Part shown: positions 20,110 through 29,551 of the stretch, one piece after another
Layout: the number at the start of each line of letters is the position of its first letter
Position numbering within the stretch: position 1 is the first letter of the stretch
Assembly: GCA_949505625.1 (NCBI GenBank)
Contig: CATBQD010000006.1
Location: 1 to 64,000, forward strand
Origin: an uncultured Bacilli bacterium
GTDB taxonomy: Bacteria > Bacillota_I > Bacilli_A > RF39 > UBA660
Reading direction: 5' to 3'
DNA: 64,000 nt
Translations under genes and position numbers: made by a program
Notes under the pieces: generated by a model
The model's input: only the letters and a program-made list of their open reading frames with translations
What the model was told of the DNA's origin: nothing
Databases searched by the model: none

Positions 20110-21834
20110 TTATATCACTTTTTCTTCTCTATAACAACCATTGTTGGTAAGAATTATATCAGAACTCTCTTCAAGATATTCTTGATAATCTCCCACAAGC
20201 TCTAACCATAAGATATTGTCTTTTTCAACAGCTCGATTACTTTTAATGCTTATCATCTTAAATACTTCATTATAAGCTATATCTAAATAATCGCCCTTAT
20301 TAGTATCAACAACTCTTATATTATACTTTTCTTTAAGTACATTTATATAATCATCTGCTTTTTTTCTACTATCAAACTCAGCAACACTAAAATCTTGCCC
20401 AGTAGTATCTTTTACGATTTCATCAAGCATATTCTTTTGCTCTAATTCAAATAATTTTTTAAATTTATTTCGTTTTAGCTTTAATTCTTCTATTTTAATT
20501 CTAGGGTCTTTTTCACCTTTAACGTGATACTTCTTTATTTTTATAGTATCTATATAAGTACTAATAAAATCTCGCTTTCCCTCATATTCTAATGAATTCC
20601 ATAAAAATTCAAGTAGATAGCAATTAGTTTTATTAAACCTATTTTCTATTAACATAGTATCTAAAGCATACCTAATCGTATTATCAATTTTACCAGTATT
20701 TAATTTTCTAGATGTTTCTTTATCCAATACTATATAATCTTTTTCAAGTAGTAAATAGAACCCAAGATATTTTGATAATACTTCTATAAGTTCACTTTCC
20801 AAGTAATCTTCTCTAAAGTAAGTTTTACAGTCCTTACATTTATAATAAAGATACTCTGTACCATTAGCTTTTTTTGTTCCATTGCAAGCCATAATTCTAC
20901 CACACTTAGGACATAATAACTTCTGCATAAATAAATATTGTTTAGCTCTATAATAGTTATGAATATTCTTTTGTATGTTTTCTTGGCATTGGTAAAATAT
21001 ATCTTCTTCTATTATTTTAGGAACAATATCAACTATTTCTACGGTTTCTTTATTTTCAACGTTTCTTCGATATTCATAAGTACCTATATAATATTTTCCA
21101 TTTAAGATTTTTGAAATTGAACTATCAGTCCAAGCACGATACTTTATTTTTTCTTCTCCTGTTTCTTTATCGGTTTTCTTACTAGATATTACTTTTGGAT
21201 ATTTCTTTTTTAAAATAGTAGATATTTGAAAGTAAGTTTTTCCATTTAAGCACAAATCAAAAATTTCTCTAACTATTTTTGCTCCAGTTTCATCGATGAC
21301 CCACTTTTTAGTGCTTTTCCCATCTATAATTTCTTTTTTATAACCAAGAGGAGGTTTACCACCAAAATTTCCTTTATTAACAGCACTTTCTACACCTATA
21401 AGAGTTCTTTCAACAATTAGCTCTCTTTCAAATTGAGCGAATATACCTAACATACGTGCAAACATCATTCCAGAGGCTTCAGAAGTATTTATTTTCTCAC
21501 AAAGTAATTCTATACCACAGTTATATTTCTTAATTTCATTAAAGAAATTCTCAAAATCACTTATGCTACGACTAATTCTATCTAATTTGAAAGCTACAAT
21601 GCAATTAAATTTCCCTTTTTTCATCTCTTTTATCATTTGTTGATATTGAGGTCGATTTTCAGTTGATTTTCCACTTATACCAGCTTCTTTATAAATCTTG
21701 AAAACTGTATAGCCATTATACTCACAATAAGCTTTTAATCTTTTTTCCTGTTCTTCTAAACTATGACCCTCTCTAGCTTGGTCTAAAGTGCTTACTCTAG
21801 TATAAATAGCTACGATTTTTTTATCACTATTCAT
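20110..21834 (-). CDS. Large serine recombinase (resolvase N-terminus, recombinase domain, zinc ribbon)
   Basis: IYTRVSTLDQAREGHSLEEQ; FKLDRISRS; GIFAQFERELIVERT; LCPKCGRIMACNGTKK...YYKCKDCKTYF. Confidence 0.97.
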   Translation of the reverse strand: MNSDKKIVAIYTRVSTLDQAREGHSLEEQEKRLKAYCEYNGYTVFKIYKEAGISGKSTENRPQYQQMIKEMKKGKFNCIVAFKLDRISRSISDFENFFNEIKKYNCGIELLCEKINTSEASGMMFARMLGIFAQFERELIVERTLIGVESAVNKGNFGGKPPLGYKKEIIDGKSTKKWVIDETGAKIVREIFDLCLNGKTYFQISTILKKKYPKVISSKKTDKETGEEKIKYRAWTDSSISKILNGKYYIGTYEYRRNVENKETVEIVDIVPKIIEEDIFYQCQENIQKNIHNYYRAKQYLFMQKLLCPKCGRIMACNGTKKANGTEYLYYKCKDCKTYFREDYLESELIEVLSKYLGFYLLLEKDYIVLDKETSRKLNTGKIDNTIRYALDTMLIENRFNKTNCYLLEFLWNSLEYEGKRDFISTYIDTIKIKKYHVKGEKDPRIKIEELKLKRNKFKKLFELEQKNMLDEIVKDTTGQDFSVAEFDSRKKADDYINVLKEKYNIRVVDTNKGDYLDIAYNEVFKMISIKSNRAVEKDNILWLELVGDYQEYLEESSDIILTNNGCYREEKVI

Positions 21835-21837
21835 AAT

Positions 21838-22140
21838 TTAATCGCTTCCTTTCGATTTTAAAATTACTTTCCCTAGAATTCTATCACTACCATAATAAAA
21901 CTTATCATCTTCTTTAGCATTTAATAATTCTATATCCTTATTAGATACCAAAGGTACAATAAAGGTATTGTAGAACATAGCCATATTAATACTACTCTTC
22001 GGAAAGAAATAAGCACATATTTCTTCAACTGAAATATTTCCAACTTCTTTTATAACATCTAGCACTTGACTTTCAATATGTTTTAGTGATATCTTTTTAC
22101 CTAATTTTTTTAAATCTTCTTTTTTACTAACATATTTCAT
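21838..22140 (-). CDS. Hypothetical small protein between the two recombinases (winged-helix-like; possible accessory factor)
   Basis: 100 aa ORF, IESQVLDVIKEVGNISVEEICAYFF helix-rich. Confidence 0.5.
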   Translation of the reverse strand: MKYVSKKEDLKKLGKKISLKHIESQVLDVIKEVGNISVEEICAYFFPKSSINMAMFYNTFIVPLVSNKDIELLNAKEDDKFYYGSDRILGKVILKSKGSD

Positions 22141-22147
22141 ATTAAAA

Positions 22148-22765
22148 TCAATTCCTTTCTTCTTTTACCCAAGCATAGAATTTATTAGGTTTTATTCCAC
22201 CTAGTAATTCCATAGCTTTTTTTGCTGTAATTTTTTTATTGTTCCACTTCTCATAAACTTCGCTCCAGTTAGTAGGAAGTGGGAGAGTAGGACGACCCAT
22301 ACGATTACCAGTTTTAGTTTTACCAGTTTTCAAGTAAAGGTCAATTCCCTCTCTTTGCCTAGAACGTATATAAGTTCTTTCTTGTTCTGCAACATAAGAT
22401 AACAAAGCAAGAATAATATCATTAATTACACTTCCCAATAAATCTTTATTCTTGCTTGTATCAAGTATTGGCATATCCAATACTCGAATATCAGCTTTAA
22501 TATTTTTCGTGATATCTCGCCACTCTTCAAGTATCATATTATAATTTCTTCCTAAACGGTCTATACTCTTAATTACTAAAATATCATCTTCTCTTAAAGC
22601 TTTCTTTAAAACTTGATATTGCTCACGATTAAAATCTTTTCCACTTTGGAAATCGACCATTAAAAATCGTTCATCAACACCACTTTCTATGAGAGCTATT
22701 TTTTGCCTATCTTCTACTTGACTAGAAGAAGAACAACGTGCATACCCCCAAGTTCTACTACTCAC
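22148..22765 (-). CDS. Small serine resolvase/invertase
   Basis: WGYARCSSSSQVEDRQ; IKSIDRLGRNYNMILEEW; ALLSYVAEQERTYIRSRQREGI; MGRPTLPLP. Confidence 0.95.
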   Translation of the reverse strand: MSSRTWGYARCSSSSQVEDRQKIALIESGVDERFLMVDFQSGKDFNREQYQVLKKALREDDILVIKSIDRLGRNYNMILEEWRDITKNIKADIRVLDMPILDTSKNKDLLGSVINDIILALLSYVAEQERTYIRSRQREGIDLYLKTGKTKTGNRMGRPTLPLPTNWSEVYEKWNNKKITAKKAMELLGGIKPNKFYAWVKEERN

Positions 22766-22827
22766 TACCTAACACCTCCTTTATAAAATTAATTATATTG
22801 GAGATAAAATTTGAAATCCCGCCGAAA

Positions 22828-22943
22828 GTGTTGCAAAAACTCCAAAAACATAAGAAATATTGCAAAACTTATGAATTGGAGTTTTATAAACACTATATTC
22901 AGCTTTTTTTGCGTGTTGCTAAAAGTATACTTTAAGCAATACT
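22828..22943. promoter_or_regulatory. Candidate res/regulatory region upstream of the resolvase: nested inverted repeats and a 30-bp near-palindrome
   Basis: Arms GTGTTGCAAAAACTCCAA / TTGGAGTTTTATAAACAC, inner CATAAG/CTTATG; near-palindrome GTGTTGCTAAAAGTATACTTTAAGCAATAC at 22913-22942. Confidence 0.5.
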
Positions 22944-23397
22944 AATTTTCTTTAGTATCATAATTTCTTTTAAAGGATATACGAGCACCATTAACACCCA
23001 TAAAATTACAATTTTCTTTTATTTCAGCTTTAACACTAAATGGAAACATGTATTCTTCTTTAGGTGCATTATCAAACAATATATCTATTTGCACTATAAC
23101 CATTCCTTTATCTAATAACTCTTCATAAGATTTTAAAATCTCTTCATCACAAATAATTGAAAAGCTATCAAAATCAAGAGTTGTATCTACATCACTTTCA
23201 CCAAAAATCAAAACGTAACTATCAGACTTAGTAATACCTCTAATATCTGCAAGATGAATTTGATTTTTAGAAATAATAATTTTGGTAGTATCATTCTCAA
23301 AAACCGAATGTAAATCAGAATAAGAACCGCCATGCAATACTATTTCTCTTAACTTTTTCTTTTTCTCTTTTTTTACAGTACCATTTTTCACATCCAC
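22942..23397 (-). CDS. Hypothetical protein
   Basis: 151 aa ORF within minus-strand operon. Confidence 0.6.
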   Translation of the reverse strand: MDVKNGTVKKEKKKKLREIVLHGGSYSDLHSVFENDTTKIIISKNQIHLADIRGITKSDSYVLIFGESDVDTTLDFDSFSIICDEEILKSYEELLDKGMVIVQIDILFDNAPKEEYMFPFSVKAEIKENCNFMGVNGARISFKRNYDTKEN

Positions 23398-23801
23398 ACT
23401 TCACCTTTCTTTTTAGTTCTAACAAATAGTGCCAATTCGTTAGTTTCTAAATTTTCTTCTACTTCTGTATAATACATTCCACAACAAGGACAATCACTTA
23501 TTCCAGACTGAAATTCTTCATATGTAGTGTCATCATATTCTAAACCAACTTTATAAAGTCTAAAATCTGGTTTTAATAATTCTTCTATCGTACACTTATT
23601 CAATTTATCGGTGTTTAAAATTAAAACCAAATCATTATAAGTAGATGGAGTTAAAAACTTATCATCAAAGCAATACATATTGTATTGAATTCCATCCATT
23701 CTTATACCTTTTATCTCCTCTTCAAAAAATTTCATTTTAGGTAATGGAGTTTCTTTACTCCATACTGCTATACTTTTTATTTTTTTATTTACATTTTTCA
23801 T
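23388..23801 (-). CDS. Hypothetical protein with CxxC (DCPCCG) motif
   Basis: 137 aa ORF, overlaps next gene start. Confidence 0.6.
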   Translation of the reverse strand: MKNVNKKIKSIAVWSKETPLPKMKFFEEEIKGIRMDGIQYNMYCFDDKFLTPSTYNDLVLILNTDKLNKCTIEELLKPDFRLYKVGLEYDDTTYEEFQSGISDCPCCGMYYTEVEENLETNELALFVRTKKKGEVWM

Positions 23802-23898
23802 AATTTACCTCTTTCATTATATATAATCGCTAAGGCGAGAGAGCAACGCCTACGATTATATTTTCTATTTAAATTACTCTCTCAATAAAGAACTAAAA

Positions 23899-24480
23899 CT
23901 AAGCTTGGTAATACCAATACTTCTTGTCGTTGTTCTTTTCATATTGTTTAATCTTAGCTTGTCTACCATGCAAACGATTAATCGCTTCAGTTATAGTAGA
24001 AACATCTCGAACATCATTTGTTGTTAAATGATAATTGAAACGAGATAGTACAGAATTTAATCTATCTATCGTGTTCTCAATATAATCATTACCTAAGAAG
24101 AATAAGTCCTCAATGCTTTTCACATTTGGAGTACCATCATTAACTAAGCAAATTAATTTAACAACGGGTGTATTAGAACTGCTCGTATAATAATACTCTG
24201 CTCTATCAATAGAACATGGAAGAACCACATTATCGGGTATCATAGCATGTTCTTTCTCGATAGATTTCTGCAAAGCCATTTGCATAATATTTAATGGTTC
24301 TTCATGATTTACATCAAATATCTCTATGTTATCTTGGAAAAGCCAACCATCATCTAGTTGTGTATCCATATCATCTTGTGATATAATATCATTAGATGTA
24401 TTTGAGATGTTTACATCATTTTGCTCTAAATTAGTTGCACCTAAATTAGAGCTTTTTACATCTTCTGATGAATTAAACAT
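23899..24480 (-). CDS. Hypothetical protein
   Basis: 193 aa ORF, first gene after divergent regulator. Confidence 0.6.
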   Translation of the reverse strand: MFNSSEDVKSSNLGATNLEQNDVNISNTSNDIISQDDMDTQLDDGWLFQDNIEIFDVNHEEPLNIMQMALQKSIEKEHAMIPDNVVLPCSIDRAEYYYTSSSNTPVVKLICLVNDGTPNVKSIEDLFFLGNDYIENTIDRLNSVLSRFNYHLTTNDVRDVSTITEAINRLHGRQAKIKQYEKNNDKKYWYYQA

Positions 24481-24649
24481 TATATACCTCCTTTCTCATA
24501 AGATTTTGCAAAGGGCAACTAGTTTGATAGGAGTTGTGGCTATATTAATGGCTCTTTTTTGCCCTTTGCAGTTTAAATATAACACTATGCACGACAAGTT
24601 TCATTCATTTTCAAAAATTAAAAAATAAGTTAAAATTCTTACTAAAATT

Positions 24650-24694
24650 TCAAAATTTTGAAAAAGTTGTATTTACTTTCATTTTAATGAAAAT
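24650..24694. promoter_or_regulatory. Two perfect 16-bp palindromes, candidate XRE repressor operators
   Basis: TTTCAAAATTTTGAAA (24650-24665) and TTTCATTTTAATGAAA (24679-24694) in the divergent promoter region. Confidence 0.55.
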
Positions 24695-24725
24695 TATAAT
24701 TAAAGTAATGTTATGAGGTGGGAAA

Positions 24726-25487
24726 ATGGTAAAAAAAACTGCTTATCAAATCGATAAGCATAGTGATGTTGAAATTAAAAAGACTGTAAAGGAAAATCGA
24801 GGAACTGATGAAAATGCCAAAACATATGAAATATTTGCAAGTAGATTAAATAAAGAACTGACTGAAAGAAAAATAAATCAAGAAGAATTTGCGAAAAAAA
24901 TTGATATTTCAGTTGGATCATTATCTAATTACCGAAATGGAAAAAATATACCAACGGGTGATATTATTGTTAAAATAGCCAATGAATTTAACTGCTCTAC
25001 TGATTATTTATTAGGTTTAACTGACTTAAAAAGTATGGATAGTGATTTTAAAGCTATTCACGAAATAACTGGTCTATCCGATAAAGCAATAAAATATTTA
25101 GAGTATGAGCTTATAATATGCCAAAAAAAATACAAAGAATATGAAGCTAGAGTAGAAGAAGCAAAAGCAGAATACAAAAGAAGTGGAAAAAAAATTAAAT
25201 ATATGATATACAACGGTAGTATATTTGACACATTAAACTACCTTATAGAAAATGAGTCAAATTATCACTTTCTTTATACTCTCACTAATTTTTTATGGGA
25301 AAATAATAATACTAACAGGCATATAGAAAATATTATTTCCAAAAATAAACGAAAAGATTTAAGCCCTATAACCGCTCAAACAATACAACGTTATAAACAA
25401 CAAGCTCACAATAATCAAGAAATTATAAAAATAATGCTAGACAAAATATTATTTAAAATGGGAGATAATTATTCAAGTAATAAATAA
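24726..25487 (+). CDS. XRE-family (phage repressor-like) HTH regulator
   Basis: FASRLNKELTERKINQEEFAKKIDISVGSLSNYRNGKNIPTGDIIVKIANEFNCSTDYLLGLTDLKS. Confidence 0.92.
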   Translation: MVKKTAYQIDKHSDVEIKKTVKENRGTDENAKTYEIFASRLNKELTERKINQEEFAKKIDISVGSLSNYRNGKNIPTGDIIVKIANEFNCSTDYLLGLTDLKSMDSDFKAIHEITGLSDKAIKYLEYELIICQKKYKEYEARVEEAKAEYKRSGKKIKYMIYNGSIFDTLNYLIENESNYHFLYTLTNFLWENNNTNRHIENIISKNKRKDLSPITAQTIQRYKQQAHNNQEIIKIMLDKILFKMGDNYSSNK

Positions 25488-25541
25488 TAGCCAAAATAAA
25501 AGAATCAAAATATCTCCAGGGTTGCCAACAAACTATTAATA

Positions 25542-25940
25542 CTATCTTTTATTAAGTGCCATTAACACAACTACATTATATTTGCTTTCTAAACTCTCTA
25601 GCACATTTCTTATATAATAAAGTTTTTTACCTTGAATACGAAAATTGTAACCATCAACCATTATAAAACAATCAACAAATACATACTTCGGTTTTTTATA
25701 CTGAAGTATGTATTTTTCTATATCCTCAAGTAATAGAGAAGTATCGTTTATTACAGTTATATTCGTTCTATTTAACACTTTATACTTGTTTAATAGATAT
25801 TCTTTAGAATTAACACAACTCAAATATAATATCGTTTTATTAGTGTTTATTCTCCTTATATGATTAACAAAAGAAGAAGTTATTCTTTTATCTTCCTCTT
25901 GATTATAAAATAATGCTCGACTTCTCATATATACCACCAA
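25542..25940 (-). CDS. Degenerate DnaB/RecA-like protein lacking Walker A
   Basis: TILYLSCVNSKEYLL...ITVINDTSLLLEDIEKYI...KYVFVDCFIMV...LESLESKYNVVVLMALNKR aligns by eye to the DnaB-like ATPase at 33365-34159. Confidence 0.5.
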   Translation of the reverse strand: MVVYMRSRALFYNQEEDKRITSSFVNHIRRINTNKTILYLSCVNSKEYLLNKYKVLNRTNITVINDTSLLLEDIEKYILQYKKPKYVFVDCFIMVDGYNFRIQGKKLYYIRNVLESLESKYNVVVLMALNKR

Positions 25941-25996
25941 TTCTAATTATAAAGTAGATACTTCAAAATGCTACAAATTTATATATACTCTTCATC

Positions 25997-26311
25997 TCAT
26001 ACTTTATTAGAGCTTGATAAAAATGTTATATTTTCTGCAATTATATTAGTGTGCTTTACTTTATCATATAAAGTAGTTTCAACTCTACCTCTAACTCCAA
26101 CTACATCTCCTTTATTACAATACTCTGATACGCTTTCAGCAACACTATTCCATAATATACAATCTATAAAATCTTTTTCATATTCGCCATTTTCATTTTT
26201 ATAACTTCTAGGTACTACTAAAGTTATATTAACAACTTTCTTTCCATTTTCCAATTCTTTCACTTCTGGTATATCTAACAATCTTCCAACCATAACAACT
26301 TGATTTAACAT
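25997..26311 (-). CDS. Single-stranded DNA-binding protein (short, no acidic C-terminal tail)
   Basis: MLNQVVMVGRLLDIPEVKELENGKKVVNITLVVPRSYKNENGEYEKDFIDCILWNSVAESVSEYCNKGDVVGVRGRVETTLY. Confidence 0.92.
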   Translation of the reverse strand: MLNQVVMVGRLLDIPEVKELENGKKVVNITLVVPRSYKNENGEYEKDFIDCILWNSVAESVSEYCNKGDVVGVRGRVETTLYDKVKHTNIIAENITFLSSSNKV

Positions 26312-26314
26312 ATT

Positions 26315-26635
26315 TTATTCCTCCTCATATTTAATTTTCAACTCATTCAAAGAAATAGCATTTTTATAATAATTAAATTCCACATCACAATCTAAACTAT
26401 AAAGTTCATTAAAACTTACATATCCGAATTCACTATCTGTTATATGACAATAACCGAAGAAAATAAAATCATCATCTTCACAATTACCCTCTAATATTAA
26501 CCAATACATATTTTGATATGGAATAAAGATTTCAAGTATTACTTTCTTATCCTCTATATTCTCTTGTGAATATAAAGGATAATCTTTAAACATCATATCT
26601 AATTTTTCTTTATTTAATAATTTAACACTACTCAT
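26315..26635 (-). CDS. Hypothetical protein
   Basis: 106 aa ORF in operon. Confidence 0.55.
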   Translation of the reverse strand: MSSVKLLNKEKLDMMFKDYPLYSQENIEDKKVILEIFIPYQNMYWLILEGNCEDDDFIFFGYCHITDSEFGYVSFNELYSLDCDVEFNYYKNAISLNELKIKYEEE

Positions 26636-27059
26636 CTTCTAACTCCCCACAAACATATATTGCTTTCAATTCTTTTGGATTATTAATAATTTTTTTTAAA
26701 AGAGTTATTTCGCTTAGAGGTCTTAACTTACTATTAATTATTTCCTCAATAGATTTTATAAACATAGGGTAGTGATTATAATAAAACTTTAAAATGCTAT
26801 CTAAATCATCAATATAATACTTCTTACCTTTAAAATGAAGAAAATCTTGTAAATCCTCGCTTAATTCTTTTGTGTCAAAACCATATAATAAAATATTTAA
26901 TTTTAAAAATACGTGATATAAATCTAAATATTTATTCAATAATTTAATAAGTAGCCCTGTATCTATTACTTCATTTTTATTATAAGTTTCTTCAAATCTA
27001 ATATAATCTTCATCATCAAGCAACTCCCTTTTTAATCTCATTACTTTGCTTACTCCCAT
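26628..27059 (-). CDS. Hypothetical protein
   Basis: 143 aa ORF in operon. Confidence 0.55.
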   Translation of the reverse strand: MGVSKVMRLKRELLDDEDYIRFEETYNKNEVIDTGLLIKLLNKYLDLYHVFLKLNILLYGFDTKELSEDLQDFLHFKGKKYYIDDLDSILKFYYNHYPMFIKSIEEIINSKLRPLSEITLLKKIINNPKELKAIYVCGELEDE

Positions 27060-27184
27060 ACTATTTGCTCCTTTCTAAGTATATAAATATTTTAGTATTC
27101 ATTTATAACAAAGTCCCGCCATAAAAAGAAAAAAGAACACTTTATTATTGTGTTCATTAACATACAAAAACATAAAATTTTTAA

Positions 27185-28552
27185 TTAGTTGCATTTCAAT
27201 TCATCAAAAATATTAATTAAATTAGTACATGATTCGTAATCTCCTTTGGGAAAAAGCACTTCTTTGCCATCTATAATAGTATAAACATCGCTTGGGTTAT
27301 GCTCTATATGGCAATAATTAGCACTACTCTCTTTACCCGAACAAGAATAACAACCTTGTTCTTCATTTGTACCATCACAACAAGGAAACATATTATTTTT
27401 ATAATTATAGCCTGCTGCTTTTACTTTAGGTAAACACCTTTCAACTCGTTCATTCCATTCTCTCTCACTTTTTTTAAACTCGTTATTCATTTCATAATTT
27501 TTTATAATACTTTCAGCGATACCCAATTTACTAATAATCATATTATCTGTTATAGAATTAGGATATATAAGATTAACTTCATTAAGAGGAATTAAGTACA
27601 TTCCACCATCTACTTGACATTTTCCATCATCATATTCAGCATATCCTTGGTCGCATATATCATTATCTAAACTTTCAATTATATTAGCAGTTAACACATT
27701 TTTATATGGTGTACCGTTTAATGTAAATAATGGAACATATTTAAATTCAATTCCATTTATAATAACCTTATTATTTTTTATATTAAAATTAAATTTTTTT
27801 AAAGTATTAAGGATCTTGTTTGTGCTATCAGTAAATATAGATTGTAAATAATTTAACCCTGTATCATCTTCTACATTATAATCACTATCTTTATTAATAC
27901 CAGTTTGTAAAATGATATAACACTTTAACTCGTTATTATCCATGTTACAAGCATATACCTTATCATAATCCTTATCTTTCTTTAATTCTTCCCATAACTT
28001 AGTATAATAACCAACATTACTTTTATTCTTTATTTCCTCGTTATTTTTTATATTTGATAATAGTTCTTGCTTAGATGTTTCATCAATAAATTCTACTGAA
28101 ATATAATCTTTATTTTCAAAATTTAAACTAATAGTAGTTTTTACTTTAACCCCTTTAGAAGTATCAAAACCTTTTTCTTTTGCTAAATTATAAATATTAT
28201 CAATACTTTCGCCGATGCTTTTCCCTTTAACATCAATATCATTATAAATACTTACACAGTCATCATTTAAACAAGCAATATCATTTACTTTATTTTCTTT
28301 TATAGTTAATACAAATGATGGGTTAATTTCTATAAATACATAATCTATTCTATCCTTAGAAATTTCATTAATAACATTATTCATTTTCTTAGTATTTATA
28401 TCTTCTAATTTATTATTAATAAACCTATATCCAAAGAATAATATTATAGGTATAAAAATAATTAACAAGATAATTAAAATTAACTTTCTTCCTTTTCCTT
28501 TTTTCTTTTCTAACTCTCCATTTTTTACTTGTTTCTTACCCACATAAATCAC
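27185..28552 (-). CDS. Single-pass membrane protein with RsgI middle-domain-like ectodomain and Cys-rich C-terminus
   Basis: TM LILIILLIIFIPIILFFGYRF; VFIEINPSFVLTIKENKVNDIACLNDDCVSIYNDIDVKGKSIGESIDNIYNLAKEKGFD; CCDGTNEEQGCYSCSGKESSANYC. Confidence 0.6.
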   Translation of the reverse strand: MIYVGKKQVKNGELEKKKGKGRKLILIILLIIFIPIILFFGYRFINNKLEDINTKKMNNVINEISKDRIDYVFIEINPSFVLTIKENKVNDIACLNDDCVSIYNDIDVKGKSIGESIDNIYNLAKEKGFDTSKGVKVKTTISLNFENKDYISVEFIDETSKQELLSNIKNNEEIKNKSNVGYYTKLWEELKKDKDYDKVYACNMDNNELKCYIILQTGINKDSDYNVEDDTGLNYLQSIFTDSTNKILNTLKKFNFNIKNNKVIINGIEFKYVPLFTLNGTPYKNVLTANIIESLDNDICDQGYAEYDDGKCQVDGGMYLIPLNEVNLIYPNSITDNMIISKLGIAESIIKNYEMNNEFKKSEREWNERVERCLPKVKAAGYNYKNNMFPCCDGTNEEQGCYSCSGKESSANYCHIEHNPSDVYTIIDGKEVLFPKGDYESCTNLINIFDELKCN

Positions 28553-28575
28553 TCACTTTCTAATTTTAATTATAA

Positions 28576-29046
28576 TTAAGAAACCTCTTTATTATATTTT
28601 TCAATTACTTCTTTTAATTTATTGTTAGAACTACCTCTATCCACATAACCTCCACTTGATAATTTCTCTATCATCCACTCAAAGAACATTAATACATAGT
28701 TATACATTACTTCTTTATCATAATACTTTATATCTAATTCTTCTTTTTCACTATCTTTGTAATACCTATCTATTACTGAATGTAAATCTTTATCCCAGTC
28801 GCAATGTTCTATCATTTCTTTTCTTAATACTTTAACTGATGGATAAGCTCCAGTAGTACGTAACTTAATTAAATGTGGAATAAAATCGTGTATTCTTCTT
28901 TCCCAATAATCATAACCAAAAGGTGTATTGTATTTCGTAATAGCAAATACTATATATGTTGCAATTATATCAGAACGTGAGGTTAAAAGCCATAAAGTAC
29001 CTTTATCTATTTTTTTATCTCTTATTCTTCTATATAAACCTTTCAT
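28576..29046 (-). CDS. Hypothetical protein
   Basis: 156 aa ORF. Confidence 0.55.
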   Translation of the reverse strand: MKGLYRRIRDKKIDKGTLWLLTSRSDIIATYIVFAITKYNTPFGYDYWERRIHDFIPHLIKLRTTGAYPSVKVLRKEMIEHCDWDKDLHSVIDRYYKDSEKEELDIKYYDKEVMYNYVLMFFEWMIEKLSSGGYVDRGSSNNKLKEVIEKYNKEVS

Positions 29047-29531
29047 TAATTACCACTCTCACTTTTAGAAGTTAATTTAGTATAGCTAGGTATAGTTAAA
29101 ATTTCATTCATAGATGTTTGAGAATTATTTTGATGTTCCCAAGAAAATATTAAAAGCTCCCAGTTTGTATTGAAATTATCGTATTTAGGTTTAGAAGATA
29201 AAAACTTAATTAAATTCTCTTTTTGATTATCGTTTAAAACATCTTCATTTCCAATGTGATTATAGTATTCAGCCTTATCAAACCTTATGCAAGTATGAAA
29301 TCCCATTTTCTTATTTTTTTCTTTTTTTCTATAATGGAAGTGAGGTATATCACTTAACATATAGTCATCAGTAACAATAAATACTTCATACCCATCATCA
29401 GTAAAACCAATTCTATTTATTCCCTCAATATCATAATCTTTATTTAATTCATTTAATACCCATTCATAATTAAAACACTCATCTTGGTTATTGTTACCAC
29501 CATAATTCGGTATTACACCTATCTTAGCCAT
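29046..29531 (-). CDS. Hypothetical protein
   Basis: 161 aa ORF, start overlaps next gene. Confidence 0.55.
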   Translation of the reverse strand: MAKIGVIPNYGGNNNQDECFNYEWVLNELNKDYDIEGINRIGFTDDGYEVFIVTDDYMLSDIPHFHYRKKEKNKKMGFHTCIRFDKAEYYNHIGNEDVLNDNQKENLIKFLSSKPKYDNFNTNWELLIFSWEHQNNSQTSMNEILTIPSYTKLTSKSESGN

Positions 29532-29551
29532 ATTTAAATCACTTCTCTTTT

